A DNA stretch of 64,000 nucleotides from an uncultured Gammaproteobacteria bacterium (GCA_905612355.1 CAJQRU010000072.1:53185-117184), one strand, 5' to 3'. Counted from the stretch's first letter, positions 1 through 9,232 are shown. Made by a program: numbers and translations. The notes: generated by a model from the letters alone, not told the origin.

Positions 1-735
1 CCAATGATTGCGATGTTCATCCTTTCATTTCAAGGGCGACGGGGTGGCACGAGTTTTCCAATGCGTGGGGTAAGTCTGTATTGGTGGGAAAAGCTTATTG
101 AACCGTCTATGGTGGGCGATATGCAGGGAGCATTGATGCGATCGTTGATCCTCGCATTGATCGTTATGGTGATTACTGCGATTTTCTCCACCATGTTGGC
201 GATGGCATTTAGAAAGAGATTTTTTGGGGCCAATGTCCTGTTTTATGTCGTAATGGCTGGATTGATGGTCCCTGGTATCTTGCTCAGCCTCAGTATGGCA
301 ACACTATTGCGGCAGATAGGAATGCCCGCAGCGTGGTGGTCCTCAGGTTTAGGCGTACATGTTGTTTGGACATTGCCGTTTGGGTTTCTGGTGATGATGG
401 CTGTATTTAATCGATTTGATACGAGCCTAGAGGAGGCGGCTCGAGACATGGGCGCGGACGAGTGGACTGTGTTTAAAGAGGTCACATTCCCACTGGTTTT
501 GCCCGGCATTGTTGCGGCAGGCCTATTTGGATTCACCTTGTCATACGATGAATTTGCTAGAACAACGCTCTTAGCGGGCGAATTTAATACGTTGCCGCTG
601 GACATTAATGCCTCTATGACTCAGCGTATAAGGCCGACGCTGTTCGCGCTCGGGACAGCATCCACGTTGTTTTCACTGCTAATGATTGGACTCTTTTTAG
701 GGATTTACAGTCTGCTGTATCGACGGATCAACTGA
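1..735 (+). CDS. ABC transporter permease, PotC type (5' partial)
   Basis: Inner-membrane permease of a spermidine/putrescine-type (or related small-molecule) ABC importer. The frame is open to the left edge and the visible protein begins inside what is normally the first membrane helix, so roughly 25 N-terminal residues lie outside the window. About five hydrophobic segments follow. The cytoplasmic EAA loop that contacts the ATPase is clear at residues 143-168 of the visible part (EEAARDMGADEW, then FPLVLPGI). The substrate cannot be read from the permease. The matching ATPase lies immediately downstream but on the opposite strand, so this gene ends an operon entering from the left. Family is confident, substrate is not. 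Confidence 0.88.
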   Translation, partial: PMIAMFILSFQGRRGGTSFPMRGVSLYWWEKLIEPSMVGDMQGALMRSLILALIVMVITAIFSTMLAMAFRKRFFGANVLFYVVMAGLMVPGILLSLSMATLLRQIGMPAAWWSSGLGVHVVWTLPFGFLVMMAVFNRFDTSLEEAARDMGADEWTVFKEVTFPLVLPGIVAAGLFGFTLSYDEFARTTLLAGEFNTLPLDINASMTQRIRPTLFALGTASTLFSLLMIGLFLGIYSLLYRRIN

Positions 736-751
736 CAATTGTTCCGTCTGA

Positions 752-778
752 CACCCTTGGGTCAAGCCGCTCAGGGTG
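752..778. terminator. weak inverted repeat between convergent permease and ATPase genes
   Basis: CACCCT at 752-757 is complementary to AGGGTG at 773-778 with a 15-nt loop. It lies in the 109-bp space between two convergent genes, where a bidirectional terminator would be expected. The stem is short and no T-run follows on either side, so this is only a weak candidate. Confidence 0.2.
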
Positions 779-844
779 ACAGCTTGATCTTGGGCGGGTC
801 TGTCGCGCTTATCGGCGCGATCCCCCATTTGGGTAGGTCCGATA

Positions 845-1927
845 TCAATCGAGCAAGACGGCAGAAGCAGCAGACCAACACAAGGTTTCTTTTTCACCCA
901 CTTTATAGACCTGATTTCTGCTATCCCGGTGTTGCTCGACCTGTATATAGTGTTTTGGCGCGAACTCAAAAACATCCGTTTCTAGCGATCCTAGATATTC
1001 TGTCGCGACATAGGTCGCATCAATGCGATTGGCCATGTCTGGATGATGCCCGGTAACGACCCAGTCTGCTCGAACGCACAGGGATACGGATGAACCGATA
1101 GAGTGATGATGTTGTCCATCAGGGATGCTGACATAGAACATCGAGTCACCATGTTCTATCAAAGCGATAGAACCACTGAGGGAGGTGAGAATGCCATCAA
1201 AGAGGTTGTTGTTTCCAATAAATTCGGCAACAAAGCGAGTACGGGGCATCTCATTGATTTCTCTGGAGGTGCCTGTTTGTTGAATAACAGCATCGCTCAT
1301 AACGATGACCGAATCAGCCATAGAGAGTGCTTCTTGTTGTGAATGAGTCACCATGATGAATGTTATGCCGATTTCTTGTTGAATCTTCTTTAATTCGACC
1401 ATCATGGTTTGTCGAAGACTGTAATCCAACGAACCGAGGGGTTCATCAAGGAGCAAGACGGTGGGGCGACTGATTAAGGCTCTTCCCAGAGCAACTCGTT
1501 GTTGTTGGCCTCCGCTTAGATCACGCGGATGACGATCGGCTAACTCGGTGAGGCCGACGAGGGCGATCATGTCTTGTGCTTGCCGGCGGCGTTCCGTTGA
1601 TTCAATGCCCCGCATCTTCAGGCTAAATTCTACATTCTGTAATACGGTTCGATGCGGGAAGAGGGCGAAGCTTTGAAACATCATCGAGGTGTCTCGTTGC
1701 GATGGCGGCAGATCAGTAACGTCTTGCCCGCTGAGGTAAATCTTGCCGGTGGTTACCTCCTCTAGGCCCCCGATCATTCGCAGCGTGGTCGTTTTTCCAC
1801 AGCCACTAGGGCCTAACATCGCGACAAAAGATCCTCTTTCAATGCTCGCGTTGAAATCGATAACCGCGCGGGTATCCCCGGGGTAGGTCTTGCAGACGTC
1901 GGCTAGAACGACGTCGTAGTCAGGCAT
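845..1927 (-). CDS. ABC transporter ATP-binding protein, PotA type
   Basis: Cytoplasmic ATPase of a polyamine-type ABC importer, 360 residues, normal for the family. Walker A GPSGCGKTT is at 39-47, Q-loop Gln at 85, signature LSGGQQQR at 137-144, Walker B VLLLDEP at 157-163 and the switch His in VTHSQQEA near 196. The C-terminal ~120 residues match a TOBE regulatory domain. It starts 24 bp after the stop of the flotillin-like gene on the same strand, so it may be co-transcribed with that gene. It converges on the permease that it would be expected to serve, an unusual layout because these subunits normally share one operon. Substrate unknown. Confidence 0.9.
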   Translation of the reverse strand: MPDYDVVLADVCKTYPGDTRAVIDFNASIERGSFVAMLGPSGCGKTTTLRMIGGLEEVTTGKIYLSGQDVTDLPPSQRDTSMMFQSFALFPHRTVLQNVEFSLKMRGIESTERRRQAQDMIALVGLTELADRHPRDLSGGQQQRVALGRALISRPTVLLLDEPLGSLDYSLRQTMMVELKKIQQEIGITFIMVTHSQQEALSMADSVIVMSDAVIQQTGTSREINEMPRTRFVAEFIGNNNLFDGILTSLSGSIALIEHGDSMFYVSIPDGQHHHSIGSSVSLCVRADWVVTGHHPDMANRIDATYVATEYLGSLETDVFEFAPKHYIQVEQHRDSRNQVYKVGEKETLCWSAASAVLLD

Positions 1928-1951
1928 AATGGGTGTATCGATGAATTGTTT

Positions 1952-4516
1952 TTAATTGACGGCCTTTGATGTGGCGAGAACAAGGCTCCATACGGTTTCG
2001 AATGGAACCTCGTTGAAGACGCCATCCTGATTGAATTGGGCGAGCGCTGAAACCGCCTCTAACTGTGTGGTGTCTGCACCGGCGACACCTTGGAGTATTT
2101 CGATCGCTTCGACGAAGGTTGTGGATTCGCGTTCACGCTTTGTCTTCAGGGTTGTCTTGAGTAATGTGCCGATATTGGCGACCGCTTCCTGAAAGCGTCC
2201 TGCGCCATTGGGAGTCCCGAAGACGCCGCGCACGCCATTTTGAGCAAATCGCTGGCGTAGCCCGTCGGGAAGTGATTGAGCGAGCCCTTCAAGCGCTTCT
2301 CCAATTCCAAAACCGGTGGTAAAGAGGCCTCGAATGTTGTCTATGGTTCCGTCATCACTGCCGCCATACATTCTGATTTGGGCCCCCTGCAGAGCGTTGC
2401 CCATCGCTTTAGCCTGATCGCTACGAACGTCTCGTTCTGCTTCTATGTGCATTTTTGATAGTTCTAGGAACGTCGCTGCATCGTTGTATTTCTTCAGAGC
2501 GTCTGCTTTGGCTTCGATGCCGCTCGCTTCAGCTTCTAGCATGCGCTGCGTATTCGCGACCCGGAGTTGTTCGATCTCCATCTCCGCGCGGCCCTTTGCT
2601 GCGGCTTCTTTTTCGATGCCAATAGCCGAAATTTGTTGTGCGTCACTGGTGGCCTGTGCGCGTGTACGAGTGGCTGCGGCCTCGCGATCAGCGGCTTCTT
2701 TCCTAGCGTCGGCCTGAGCAAGCATATGCATTCGTGTAATTTCGGCGTTGTTTTCCTCCTCCACACGGCGTGTATCTGCGTTATTTTCAGCTTCGATCAG
2801 GTCGACGATCTTCTGACGTTCTGCGTCGGCGATATATCGCACCGAGTCCGCGTTATGTTCAGCCTGTTGTCTGGACGCTGTAGCCTCAAGTCGTTTTGCC
2901 GCCGCAAAGTCAAGGTCGGCGTCTTTCGCGGCTAACGCTATTTCCCGATTACGCTCTTCACTTTGGCGCGCCAAGGAACGTTGCACCTCAGCAGCTTCAC
3001 GTTTTTGCGACTCACTTAGAATCGACGTGTCTTTCGCGATCTGCGCCTTCTCGAGGTCCAACTCCTTATTGATTTCCTCTTGTTCGACCTTCCACTTCTC
3101 TTCGAGCAGGAAGCGCTGTTTTTCACTTAACAAGGTGGCTTGCGCTTCCGCTACATCTTTCTCTTGAGCAGAAGTGGCAAGAGCGTCCTGTTTGCTGACA
3201 TCTAAAAGAGCGAGTCTAGTTTTGAGTTGTTCCTGATTGATGGCGATTTCTGCCTGTTCAGCGGCTTTACTCCGCTCAAGGCGGGCACTTTCTTCACGGG
3301 CAGTGATCGCCGTCTGGCGTTCGATGTCGGCTTCATCTCGTTGCCGTTCGTTAGCGATTAACTGTATTTGTTTATCCTTTTGTGCCGCATCCAATGCGAT
3401 CTCGCGGGTAATTTGAGCCAGCTCTTCCTCTTTCGTTTTTTCAACGAGCTCTATTTGCCGATCTTTTTCTGCTTTATCCAGTTCGAGCTTCCGTGTGATT
3501 TCGGCGAGTTCTTCCTGCTTTGCTTTGCCGATCAGGACGATTTCACGATCGCGTCGTTGTTGCTCGATCTGTTTGCCTTTTTCGATTTCCGAAGATTCGC
3601 GTTTTCTGGACTCCTCAATGATGGCGACATCACGCTCAGTGCGGAGTTGTTCTACCACGCGTTCGTTTTCGATCTCCTTTTGCTCGACAGACAGTTTCTG
3701 ATCGAGGACGTAACGTTGCTTTTCACCCACATGGAGGGCTTGTTCGTTGGAAATCGCCCTGTCTTGTACTGAACGAGCGAAAGCCTCTTGCCGTTCGATT
3801 TCCAGCAACTCGAGCTGAGTCTCTAATTCCCTTTGTCGAATAGCGATACTGGTGCGCTTTTCTGTTTCATGAACGTCGCGTTTCGCCCGTGAAGTAATCT
3901 CGGTAATGATTCGGAGTCCTTCTGCATCAAATACATTATCGGTTTTGAAGTACTCTTTTCCTGTTTGTTCCATTGATACAATGGTGACTTCTTCTAGGAC
4001 GAGTCCATTGGCGCTAAAGCTTTCGATGACTTGGGACTTTATGTCGCGGGCGAAGGTGTCACGATTCTCATGGAGTTCTGCTAGGTCTTTTGTTGCGGCG
4101 TAGCTGCGCAATGCACTGACGATTTTTGCTTCTAGGAGATTTCGAACAGTGTCTGGATCAAAGGTCTTTTGACCCAGACTTCTACTAGCGGTGAGAAGCG
4201 ACTCTGCGGTGTGTCCGACGTGAGTATAGAGTTCGGTGACTACATCGATTCGAATATTGTCATGAGTCAAAATGGCCTGATCGCGCGCACGGCCAACGAT
4301 TAACTTTATCGTTTCCAACGAAACCCAGGAGACTTCGTGAAATACAGGTAGAACAATGGCACCTTGGCCTAGGCATACACGGGTTCCACCGAAACCGGTA
4401 CGGATGAAGCCCATATTGGCAGGAGCCCGTTTATAGACCCAGATAGAAATGACATAGAAAATGGCAACCGCAACGATTGCTAGGAGAACGATAGTAATTA
4501 GGCTTTCGATGGACAT
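1952..4516 (-). CDS. flotillin-like SPFH/band-7 protein with long duplicated coiled coil
   Basis: Membrane-anchored SPFH protein of 854 residues, much longer than typical bacterial flotillins (about 450-700). One N-terminal membrane helix (about residues 5-28) is followed by an SPFH domain (about 30-205), then a Glu/Lys/Gln/Ala-rich coiled coil to about 690, then a flotillin-type C-terminus with a RMYGG motif. Residues 229-326 and 429-526 are a gapless internal duplication exactly 200 residues apart, and 331-388 is a tandem pair of 29-residue repeats. The family builds oligomeric scaffolds in membrane microdomains. It sits 112 bp after hyuB and 24 bp before the ABC ATPase on the same strand. 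The partners it scaffolds are unknown. Confidence 0.85.
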   Translation of the reverse strand: MSIESLITIVLLAIVAVAIFYVISIWVYKRAPANMGFIRTGFGGTRVCLGQGAIVLPVFHEVSWVSLETIKLIVGRARDQAILTHDNIRIDVVTELYTHVGHTAESLLTASRSLGQKTFDPDTVRNLLEAKIVSALRSYAATKDLAELHENRDTFARDIKSQVIESFSANGLVLEEVTIVSMEQTGKEYFKTDNVFDAEGLRIITEITSRAKRDVHETEKRTSIAIRQRELETQLELLEIERQEAFARSVQDRAISNEQALHVGEKQRYVLDQKLSVEQKEIENERVVEQLRTERDVAIIEESRKRESSEIEKGKQIEQQRRDREIVLIGKAKQEELAEITRKLELDKAEKDRQIELVEKTKEEELAQITREIALDAAQKDKQIQLIANERQRDEADIERQTAITAREESARLERSKAAEQAEIAINQEQLKTRLALLDVSKQDALATSAQEKDVAEAQATLLSEKQRFLLEEKWKVEQEEINKELDLEKAQIAKDTSILSESQKREAAEVQRSLARQSEERNREIALAAKDADLDFAAAKRLEATASRQQAEHNADSVRYIADAERQKIVDLIEAENNADTRRVEEENNAEITRMHMLAQADARKEAADREAAATRTRAQATSDAQQISAIGIEKEAAAKGRAEMEIEQLRVANTQRMLEAEASGIEAKADALKKYNDAATFLELSKMHIEAERDVRSDQAKAMGNALQGAQIRMYGGSDDGTIDNIRGLFTTGFGIGEALEGLAQSLPDGLRQRFAQNGVRGVFGTPNGAGRFQEAVANIGTLLKTTLKTKRERESTTFVEAIEILQGVAGADTTQLEAVSALAQFNQDGVFNEVPFETVWSLVLATSKAVN
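2939..3232 (-). repeat. second copy of 98-codon internal duplication in flotillin-like gene
   Basis: Encodes residues 429-526, aligned without gaps to 229-326. Matching landmarks include EKQRFLLEEKWKVEQEEI (465 onward) against EKQRYVLDQKLSVEQKEI (265 onward), and SQKREAAEV against SRKRESSEI. The copies are diverged at DNA level, so the duplication is old. Confidence 0.8.
3353..3526 (-). repeat. tandem pair of 29-residue coiled-coil repeats
   Basis: Encodes residues 331-359 and 360-388. Unit 1 begins KAKQEELAEITRKLELD and unit 2 begins KTKEEELAQITREIALD; both end in a D-K/R-QI-L pattern. The heptad phase is kept, which lengthens the coiled coil in a regular way. Confidence 0.8.
3539..3832 (-). 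repeat. first copy of 98-codon internal duplication in flotillin-like gene
   Basis: Encodes residues 229-326, the partner of residues 429-526. It ends immediately before the 29-residue tandem repeats, so the coiled coil looks assembled by nested duplications. Confidence 0.8.
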
Positions 4517-4628
4517 AGGCGCGTTCCAGCTGTTTTGTAGCTTTCCAGTGGTGGATTGTAATGCCTGTGGCGGCGTTATTCTGTCGGTTTAAGTATGAGA
4601 CGATTTGAAGTTAAGTGCTTAGGATTCT

Positions 4629-6929
4629 TTAGCTGCTTTCTCTAACCGGTTTTTCTCCAAAGTCGAAATGTGATCGTTTTCCTGGCGCACCCAGGAGCCG
4701 TTGGCGTAATGCTTCCGTTTTCTCAACGTCGATGGTCCCGATGTCTGAATCGATCACCACGCCATAATACTCTTTGGCCGACTCAATGGTGGTTAATCCA
4801 CGTGCGACGTCCTTTTGGACTGCTTCTACAGGGCGTCGCAGCGGGTCTCCCCAACCTCCAGTGCCAGGACCTGCGTAAAGAAGTTTATCACCCGGGTAAA
4901 CGGGCAAACGGTCTATTTTGGGAGCGAGCGTTCGGCGTTCACCGCTTTTGGTGGTCAAAGACTTTTCAGAACGCGATCCGGGTCGACCGCCAAAAATACC
5001 CCATGGCTGGCCAGTTTGGCGATCATCTTGAATTGACAATGCTCCGGGTGCCGTAAATCGGTAGGTTGTTGCAACGCCGTTACCACCCCGAAAGGATCCC
5101 GCACCACCAGAGTCTGGAATACAGCGGCGGGAATCAACTCTGATTGGTGCTTGATGTTCCATCGCCTCTATAGAATACAGTTTTGTCGTGTGTTCCCAAC
5201 TCGGTCCATCGATGCCGTCCGCAGCCAAACGTGCCGGTATCGCCCCGAAGTGGGTTTCAGCCAGCGGTAACCCCTGTGATGCGTCGTCCGGTACAAATGT
5301 CAAAACGCCCTGATTTGATTCTCCTGCCGCTACGACCAGGAAATCAGCCGAGTGGCTGAACACCCCATTGATGACATCTCGTAATCGACCTAACAGGTGC
5401 CTGCGACTCCCCAAGGCGGCAGGGAAGGCTGCCTTAATCAGTGAACCTTCGGGTAGTGTGATGTTGAATAATGAATTGCCACCGCCGGATGGTTCCATCT
5501 CTGGGTCGATACGACGAAGGAGGTATCGACCCACAAGATTCTGTAGAGTCGATTCCTGTAGATGGAGATTAATGGGTCCGAACGCCTGGGCATCCGTGCC
5601 AGTCCAATCCAAATATGCTTTGTCTTCTTCTCGCCAGATGGTCACCTTGAGTCGAAATGGGCCGTTTCCACAGCCGTCATCGTCCACGTAATCTTCAAAT
5701 GATTGCGGCTCACTGGGAAAGTACTTGGGTATGATGGCGCGCATCACCTGACGTGTCCGCTCTAGCAGTATTTGACTTGCCCGGGTATAGCTCGGCTCAC
5801 CAAAGCGTGCACATAATTGAAGCACTCGGGCCTCACCTATCCTCGTGGCCGCCACTAGTGTCATTAAATCATTATGATTCGCAACGGGCGCCCGGGTATT
5901 GCTCGTGAGAATGGCAAGCGCTTCGTGATTTAGGTCCCCGTTCTTGTATAACTTGATGGGTGGAACGCGCAGGCCTTCCCCAAAGATCGAATGTGTAGTT
6001 ACCGAGTTACTGCCAAGTGATTCGCTGCCAATATCGGTCATATGTCCGTAGGCCGAACTAAAGCCCACGAGCCGGGCCCCTAGAAAGATGGGAGTCACCA
6101 CGGCCCAGTCGTTCAAGTGCCCGCCCGCTCCGCCCGGGCTATAAGGGTCACTGTGTAGAATGACATCACCGGGGGCGAGGTCAGGCATCGAGGCTCGTAA
6201 CATTTTAGGTAAATCGGTTTCAGTATGACCCACGAGCAAATGCCCGTTGGCATCTGCGATCATGGTGTCGGCGTCACGTTGGAGACGGATCCCGGCGGAC
6301 ATGGCGCTGCGAACGAGAACGACCTCCATCTCTCGTCGAGCGGACCTTAGAGCAGTCTCCACAATATATGGAAGCGATTTTTCAACATCGTCTCCAGCGC
6401 GAGTGTTGGCTTGTCGAACTCTCGAGATATGTTCGCTTTGGCGCAGCGCGTCGGTGGGCCCGGGGCCAGGTGCCTGGGGTGTGCTTTGGTGTCCGTGGGC
6501 AGATATGAAATCAGCGTGGGTATCCGGTGCTAAATCGGCGTGACAACGGGCGAGCGCATCATCTGTTGCTCGTTGAAGGGCGATGCCGATATTGCCATCA
6601 TTAACGGCCGTGCCAAACTGCATTCGGGTTTGTCCCATCGCCGTTAGACGACAAAGCACCCGGACCTCGCCAGGCTCCACCTTATGTTCAACAATTTCGT
6701 AAGACCAGGCTTTGGCGTAAGTGTCTGTAAGCAACGTCGTAATGTGTGGGCCCACTGAGGATGGCGCGTTATGGGTATCATTCTCCGTTAGATTCGGGGA
6801 TCTAGGCGTCTGACCCGCCTCATCACCTGCGCCAGGCGTACCGAGCGCCATCTGTGTCGCAAATAATCTATCAAACTCGCTTTTGTTGGCGTCGGCGAGT
6901 TCCTCTAAGGATAGGTCAGGTTTGTTCAC
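4629..6929 (-). CDS. HyuB-type hydantoinase B/oxoprolinase subunit with extra N-terminal module
   Basis: Hydantoinase B/oxoprolinase family subunit (766 residues; usual length about 520-630). The HyuB domain starts near residue 185. Its metal/active-site region carries HLND and GHMTDIG, but the usual NDPYxGGTH loop is altered (HSDPYSPGGAGGHLND) and DVGG is DIGS. Residues 1-184 are extra: a helix LEELADANKSEFDRL (8-22), a low-complexity linker, then a compact module (about 64-132) ending in DALARC. Both elements recur in the 149-residue protein at 10513-10962. The start is GTG at 6929, 12 bp after the stop of the upstream hyuA. It probably forms a complex with that HyuA; the substrate is unknown. 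Confidence 0.85.
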   Translation of the reverse strand: MNKPDLSLEELADANKSEFDRLFATQMALGTPGAGDEAGQTPRSPNLTENDTHNAPSSVGPHITTLLTDTYAKAWSYEIVEHKVEPGEVRVLCRLTAMGQTRMQFGTAVNDGNIGIALQRATDDALARCHADLAPDTHADFISAHGHQSTPQAPGPGPTDALRQSEHISRVRQANTRAGDDVEKSLPYIVETALRSARREMEVVLVRSAMSAGIRLQRDADTMIADANGHLLVGHTETDLPKMLRASMPDLAPGDVILHSDPYSPGGAGGHLNDWAVVTPIFLGARLVGFSSAYGHMTDIGSESLGSNSVTTHSIFGEGLRVPPIKLYKNGDLNHEALAILTSNTRAPVANHNDLMTLVAATRIGEARVLQLCARFGEPSYTRASQILLERTRQVMRAIIPKYFPSEPQSFEDYVDDDGCGNGPFRLKVTIWREEDKAYLDWTGTDAQAFGPINLHLQESTLQNLVGRYLLRRIDPEMEPSGGGNSLFNITLPEGSLIKAAFPAALGSRRHLLGRLRDVINGVFSHSADFLVVAAGESNQGVLTFVPDDASQGLPLAETHFGAIPARLAADGIDGPSWEHTTKLYSIEAMEHQAPIRVDSRRCIPDSGGAGSFRGGNGVATTYRFTAPGALSIQDDRQTGQPWGIFGGRPGSRSEKSLTTKSGERRTLAPKIDRLPVYPGDKLLYAGPGTGGWGDPLRRPVEAVQKDVARGLTTIESAKEYYGVVIDSDIGTIDVEKTEALRQRLLGAPGKRSHFDFGEKPVRESS

Positions 6930-6941
6930 GGCGGTGTCGTG

Positions 6942-8993
6942 TTATACGCTCTGGACTGTCTGAGGTTTAATCAAAAGAGTGCCGTCAGGGCAAACAGTAG
7001 CGTCATGGCCTGGGTGAATGAGTGTTGTGGCATCGTATTGCAGTATTACAGCAGGCCCTGAAACAGACATGTCCGAGGTCAAATCCAGGCGTTCGTATAC
7101 TTGAGTGTCCAGGAAATCTCCATCAAAACATATTCGGCATTGATCTGGGATTGTGGATTCCGGTCTTCGTAATTGGCTTTTCGCCTTTAATGTCGATACC
7201 TGAGGTTGTGTATATCCAATGATTCGCAAGTTGACAATCTCAACCGGTAGCTCTCTGTCAAATCCGGATAGGGTCTGGTGTGCGGATACAAACTGCTCTT
7301 CCAACTTATCGAGGTTTGCACTCGGATTTGCGAGATGTAAGGGCAGTGTTATCTCCACGCTATCGCCAGCGTAACGCAGATCGGCTTCTGCCAGGAAGGT
7401 GTACTTATCTTTGGCTGATCCGTCGTCTTGCAACTGGGCATTAACGTGGGTTTGCAGCTTTTGCAATACCTGATCGAGCAGTGTGCTGGACACAGTGGTA
7501 ATCGGTTTTAGTATGGTCTGAGACAATTCGTGACGTTGCGATGCAGACAGGGTTCCGTGGGCTGATAGCATTCCCGGTTCGGGCGGTATGACAACAGGAA
7601 ACATATTTCCCAGCATTCCAAGCGCGTTGGCGTGCATTGGGCCGGCACCGCCGAATGCAATCAACGTTAAATGTTTCGCCTCTAGATGTTTTTCCGACGC
7701 TAGCAGGCATATGTTTCCGTAAACTTTCTCGTTCGCGACATCAATTACTGCTTTGGCTGCCTCTACAAGATCCATTCCGAGCGCTTTTGCCACCGGGGAC
7801 ATCGCGGTTTCGGCGGCACCGGTATCTATTGGAAATCGTCCCCCTAACAACCCGAAGGGTAGTCGACCCAGAATTACATTGGCATCGGTTAATGTCGCGA
7901 CGGTTCCGCCAAGTCCGTAACACGCCGGACCCGGGCCATTGGGGGTGGGGGCCTTTATACGAATCATGCCCGTTATCGGGATGTCGACCAAGGAGCCTGC
8001 GCCGGCTCCGATATGTCGCGTGCCCAGCGTTGGGAGTCCCAGGCGATAGGGGCCGACCGATCCATCGCGCAAAGGCGGTCGTAGCGTCTGATGGAGCAGC
8101 GTAATCTCTGTTGTGCTTCCCCCCCAGTCCAAAGCGAGCGCATCGCCGGGGGCCGCGGAAGAGGCAATCTCGTGCGCCGCCCTGGCGGCACAGGCGGAAC
8201 TGGACAATGCGGCAAAGATTGGAAAACGCTGCGCTCGTTCCGATCCCATCAATCCGCCATCCGATCGCGCTACCAATATGTCCGGCGGTGCAGATAGGTC
8301 TGTGAATTTGTCATTCAGAATCTTCAGGTGAGTCATCATGCTCCGTTGAAGATAGGCGTTCATGACGGTGAGAGAGGTACGCTCAAATTCACGAAAGACC
8401 CGTCGTAGTTCGCTCGAGAGTGTCACCGGAAAGCCTGGAGCAAGGTTTGATATCAGATCGCGGAGCATGCGCTCGTGTATGGGGTTGGAGTAAGAATGAA
8501 GTAGTGATATCGCTATATGTTCTGCCCCAAGGTGAATAATTTCCTGAATCATGTTCGACGCCACCGAACTATCTAGCGGCTGTAGAATCTGTCCCTCGGC
8601 TGACATCCGTTCCGGAATTCCGCGCGTCAGCGTAAGATCCGCCAGTGGTTCCGCCTGGGTGGCCGTGTGGGGGTTGGATGAGGCAAAGCCCTCAGATACC
8701 CCGCCTAGAAGGAGAATGTGCTCAAAGCCTTCACTGGTGAGTAGAGCGACCTTCGGTCCGTTTCGTTTAGCGACGGTCAACGCTGGTATCGATGTGCTGT
8801 TAACAACCGTCGCGATGTCCGCCGCCGCTACTTTGCTGGTATCGAGGAGTTCACGAAGTCCAGTAAAAACTGCTGATGCCAGGTCCTCGGGCGTCGAAAG
8901 AACCTTTGTAGCGTATAGCTTGCCGGACCCCTCATCCAGAAGGGATAAGTCCGTAAATGTCCCTCCGATATCAATCCCTAGGCGGGCAGCCAT
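6942..8993 (-). CDS. HyuA-type hydantoinase A/oxoprolinase subunit, motif-degenerate
   Basis: Hydantoinase A/oxoprolinase subunit of the actin-like ATPase fold, 683 residues. The first phosphate-binding motif is normal (GIDIGGTFTDLSL, 6-18). Several other conserved positions have changed: the HGTTVxTN motif reads NSTSIPAL (65-72), the SGPAxG motif reads LSSSACAA (263-270), and DMGGTSxD reads DWGGSTTE (289-296). The two other HyuA proteins in the window keep all of these. It may be a non-catalytic partner subunit or may use a different cofactor chemistry. A strong ribosome site (AAGGAGAGG) precedes the ATG at 8993. It leads an operon with the extended hyuB. Confidence 0.87.
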   Translation of the reverse strand: MAARLGIDIGGTFTDLSLLDEGSGKLYATKVLSTPEDLASAVFTGLRELLDTSKVAAADIATVVNSTSIPALTVAKRNGPKVALLTSEGFEHILLLGGVSEGFASSNPHTATQAEPLADLTLTRGIPERMSAEGQILQPLDSSVASNMIQEIIHLGAEHIAISLLHSYSNPIHERMLRDLISNLAPGFPVTLSSELRRVFREFERTSLTVMNAYLQRSMMTHLKILNDKFTDLSAPPDILVARSDGGLMGSERAQRFPIFAALSSSACAARAAHEIASSAAPGDALALDWGGSTTEITLLHQTLRPPLRDGSVGPYRLGLPTLGTRHIGAGAGSLVDIPITGMIRIKAPTPNGPGPACYGLGGTVATLTDANVILGRLPFGLLGGRFPIDTGAAETAMSPVAKALGMDLVEAAKAVIDVANEKVYGNICLLASEKHLEAKHLTLIAFGGAGPMHANALGMLGNMFPVVIPPEPGMLSAHGTLSASQRHELSQTILKPITTVSSTLLDQVLQKLQTHVNAQLQDDGSAKDKYTFLAEADLRYAGDSVEITLPLHLANPSANLDKLEEQFVSAHQTLSGFDRELPVEIVNLRIIGYTQPQVSTLKAKSQLRRPESTIPDQCRICFDGDFLDTQVYERLDLTSDMSVSGPAVILQYDATTLIHPGHDATVCPDGTLLIKPQTVQSV

Positions 8994-9002
8994 CAGCTTA
9001 AA

Positions 9003-9013
9003 CCTCTCCTTTT
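9003..9013 (-). promoter_or_regulatory. ribosome binding site of hyuA (6942-8993)
   Basis: Read on the minus strand this is AAAAGGAGAGG, about 10 bases before the ATG. It supports the chosen start and strong translation of the first gene of this operon. Confidence 0.7.
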
Positions 9014-9165
9014 AGATTGAGTATCTGGCGGAATACCAAATGGCCTAGGATGACCGGTTCGGCGCGCATCGAATCAGAGGTGAACAATCTACAACAGATC
9101 GCGGTGCTCGGGAAGTCGTTTAAAATATTCGCCAAAACTTTTCTTCAAACTCACGAGGCCAGCGG

Positions 9166-9195
9166 CTGACACGAATGAGACCGTTGATGGTATAA
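9166..9195 (+). promoter_or_regulatory. candidate sigma70-type promoter for the small membrane-protein operon
   Basis: CTGACA at 9166-9171 and GTATAA at 9190-9195 are separated by 18 bases. The expected start of transcription is near 9202, about 30 bp before the ATG at 9233. It sits in the 239-bp divergent space between hyuA and this gene. Only a motif match, no other support. Confidence 0.3.
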
Positions 9196-9232
9196 AGACC
9201 TCGACGCGCAACATCTAGAGAGTGAATCAGCG

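Noticed and set aside
697-1342. Open frames on both strands across the ABC ATPase gene and its 3' flank
   Set aside because: They lie antisense to, or in other frames of, a clear ABC ATPase and have no family features.
2276-4103. Several plus-strand open frames inside the flotillin-like gene
   Set aside because: They are antisense to a highly repetitive Glu/Lys/Gln coiled-coil gene, whose codon bias creates open Phe/Ser/Leu-rich frames.
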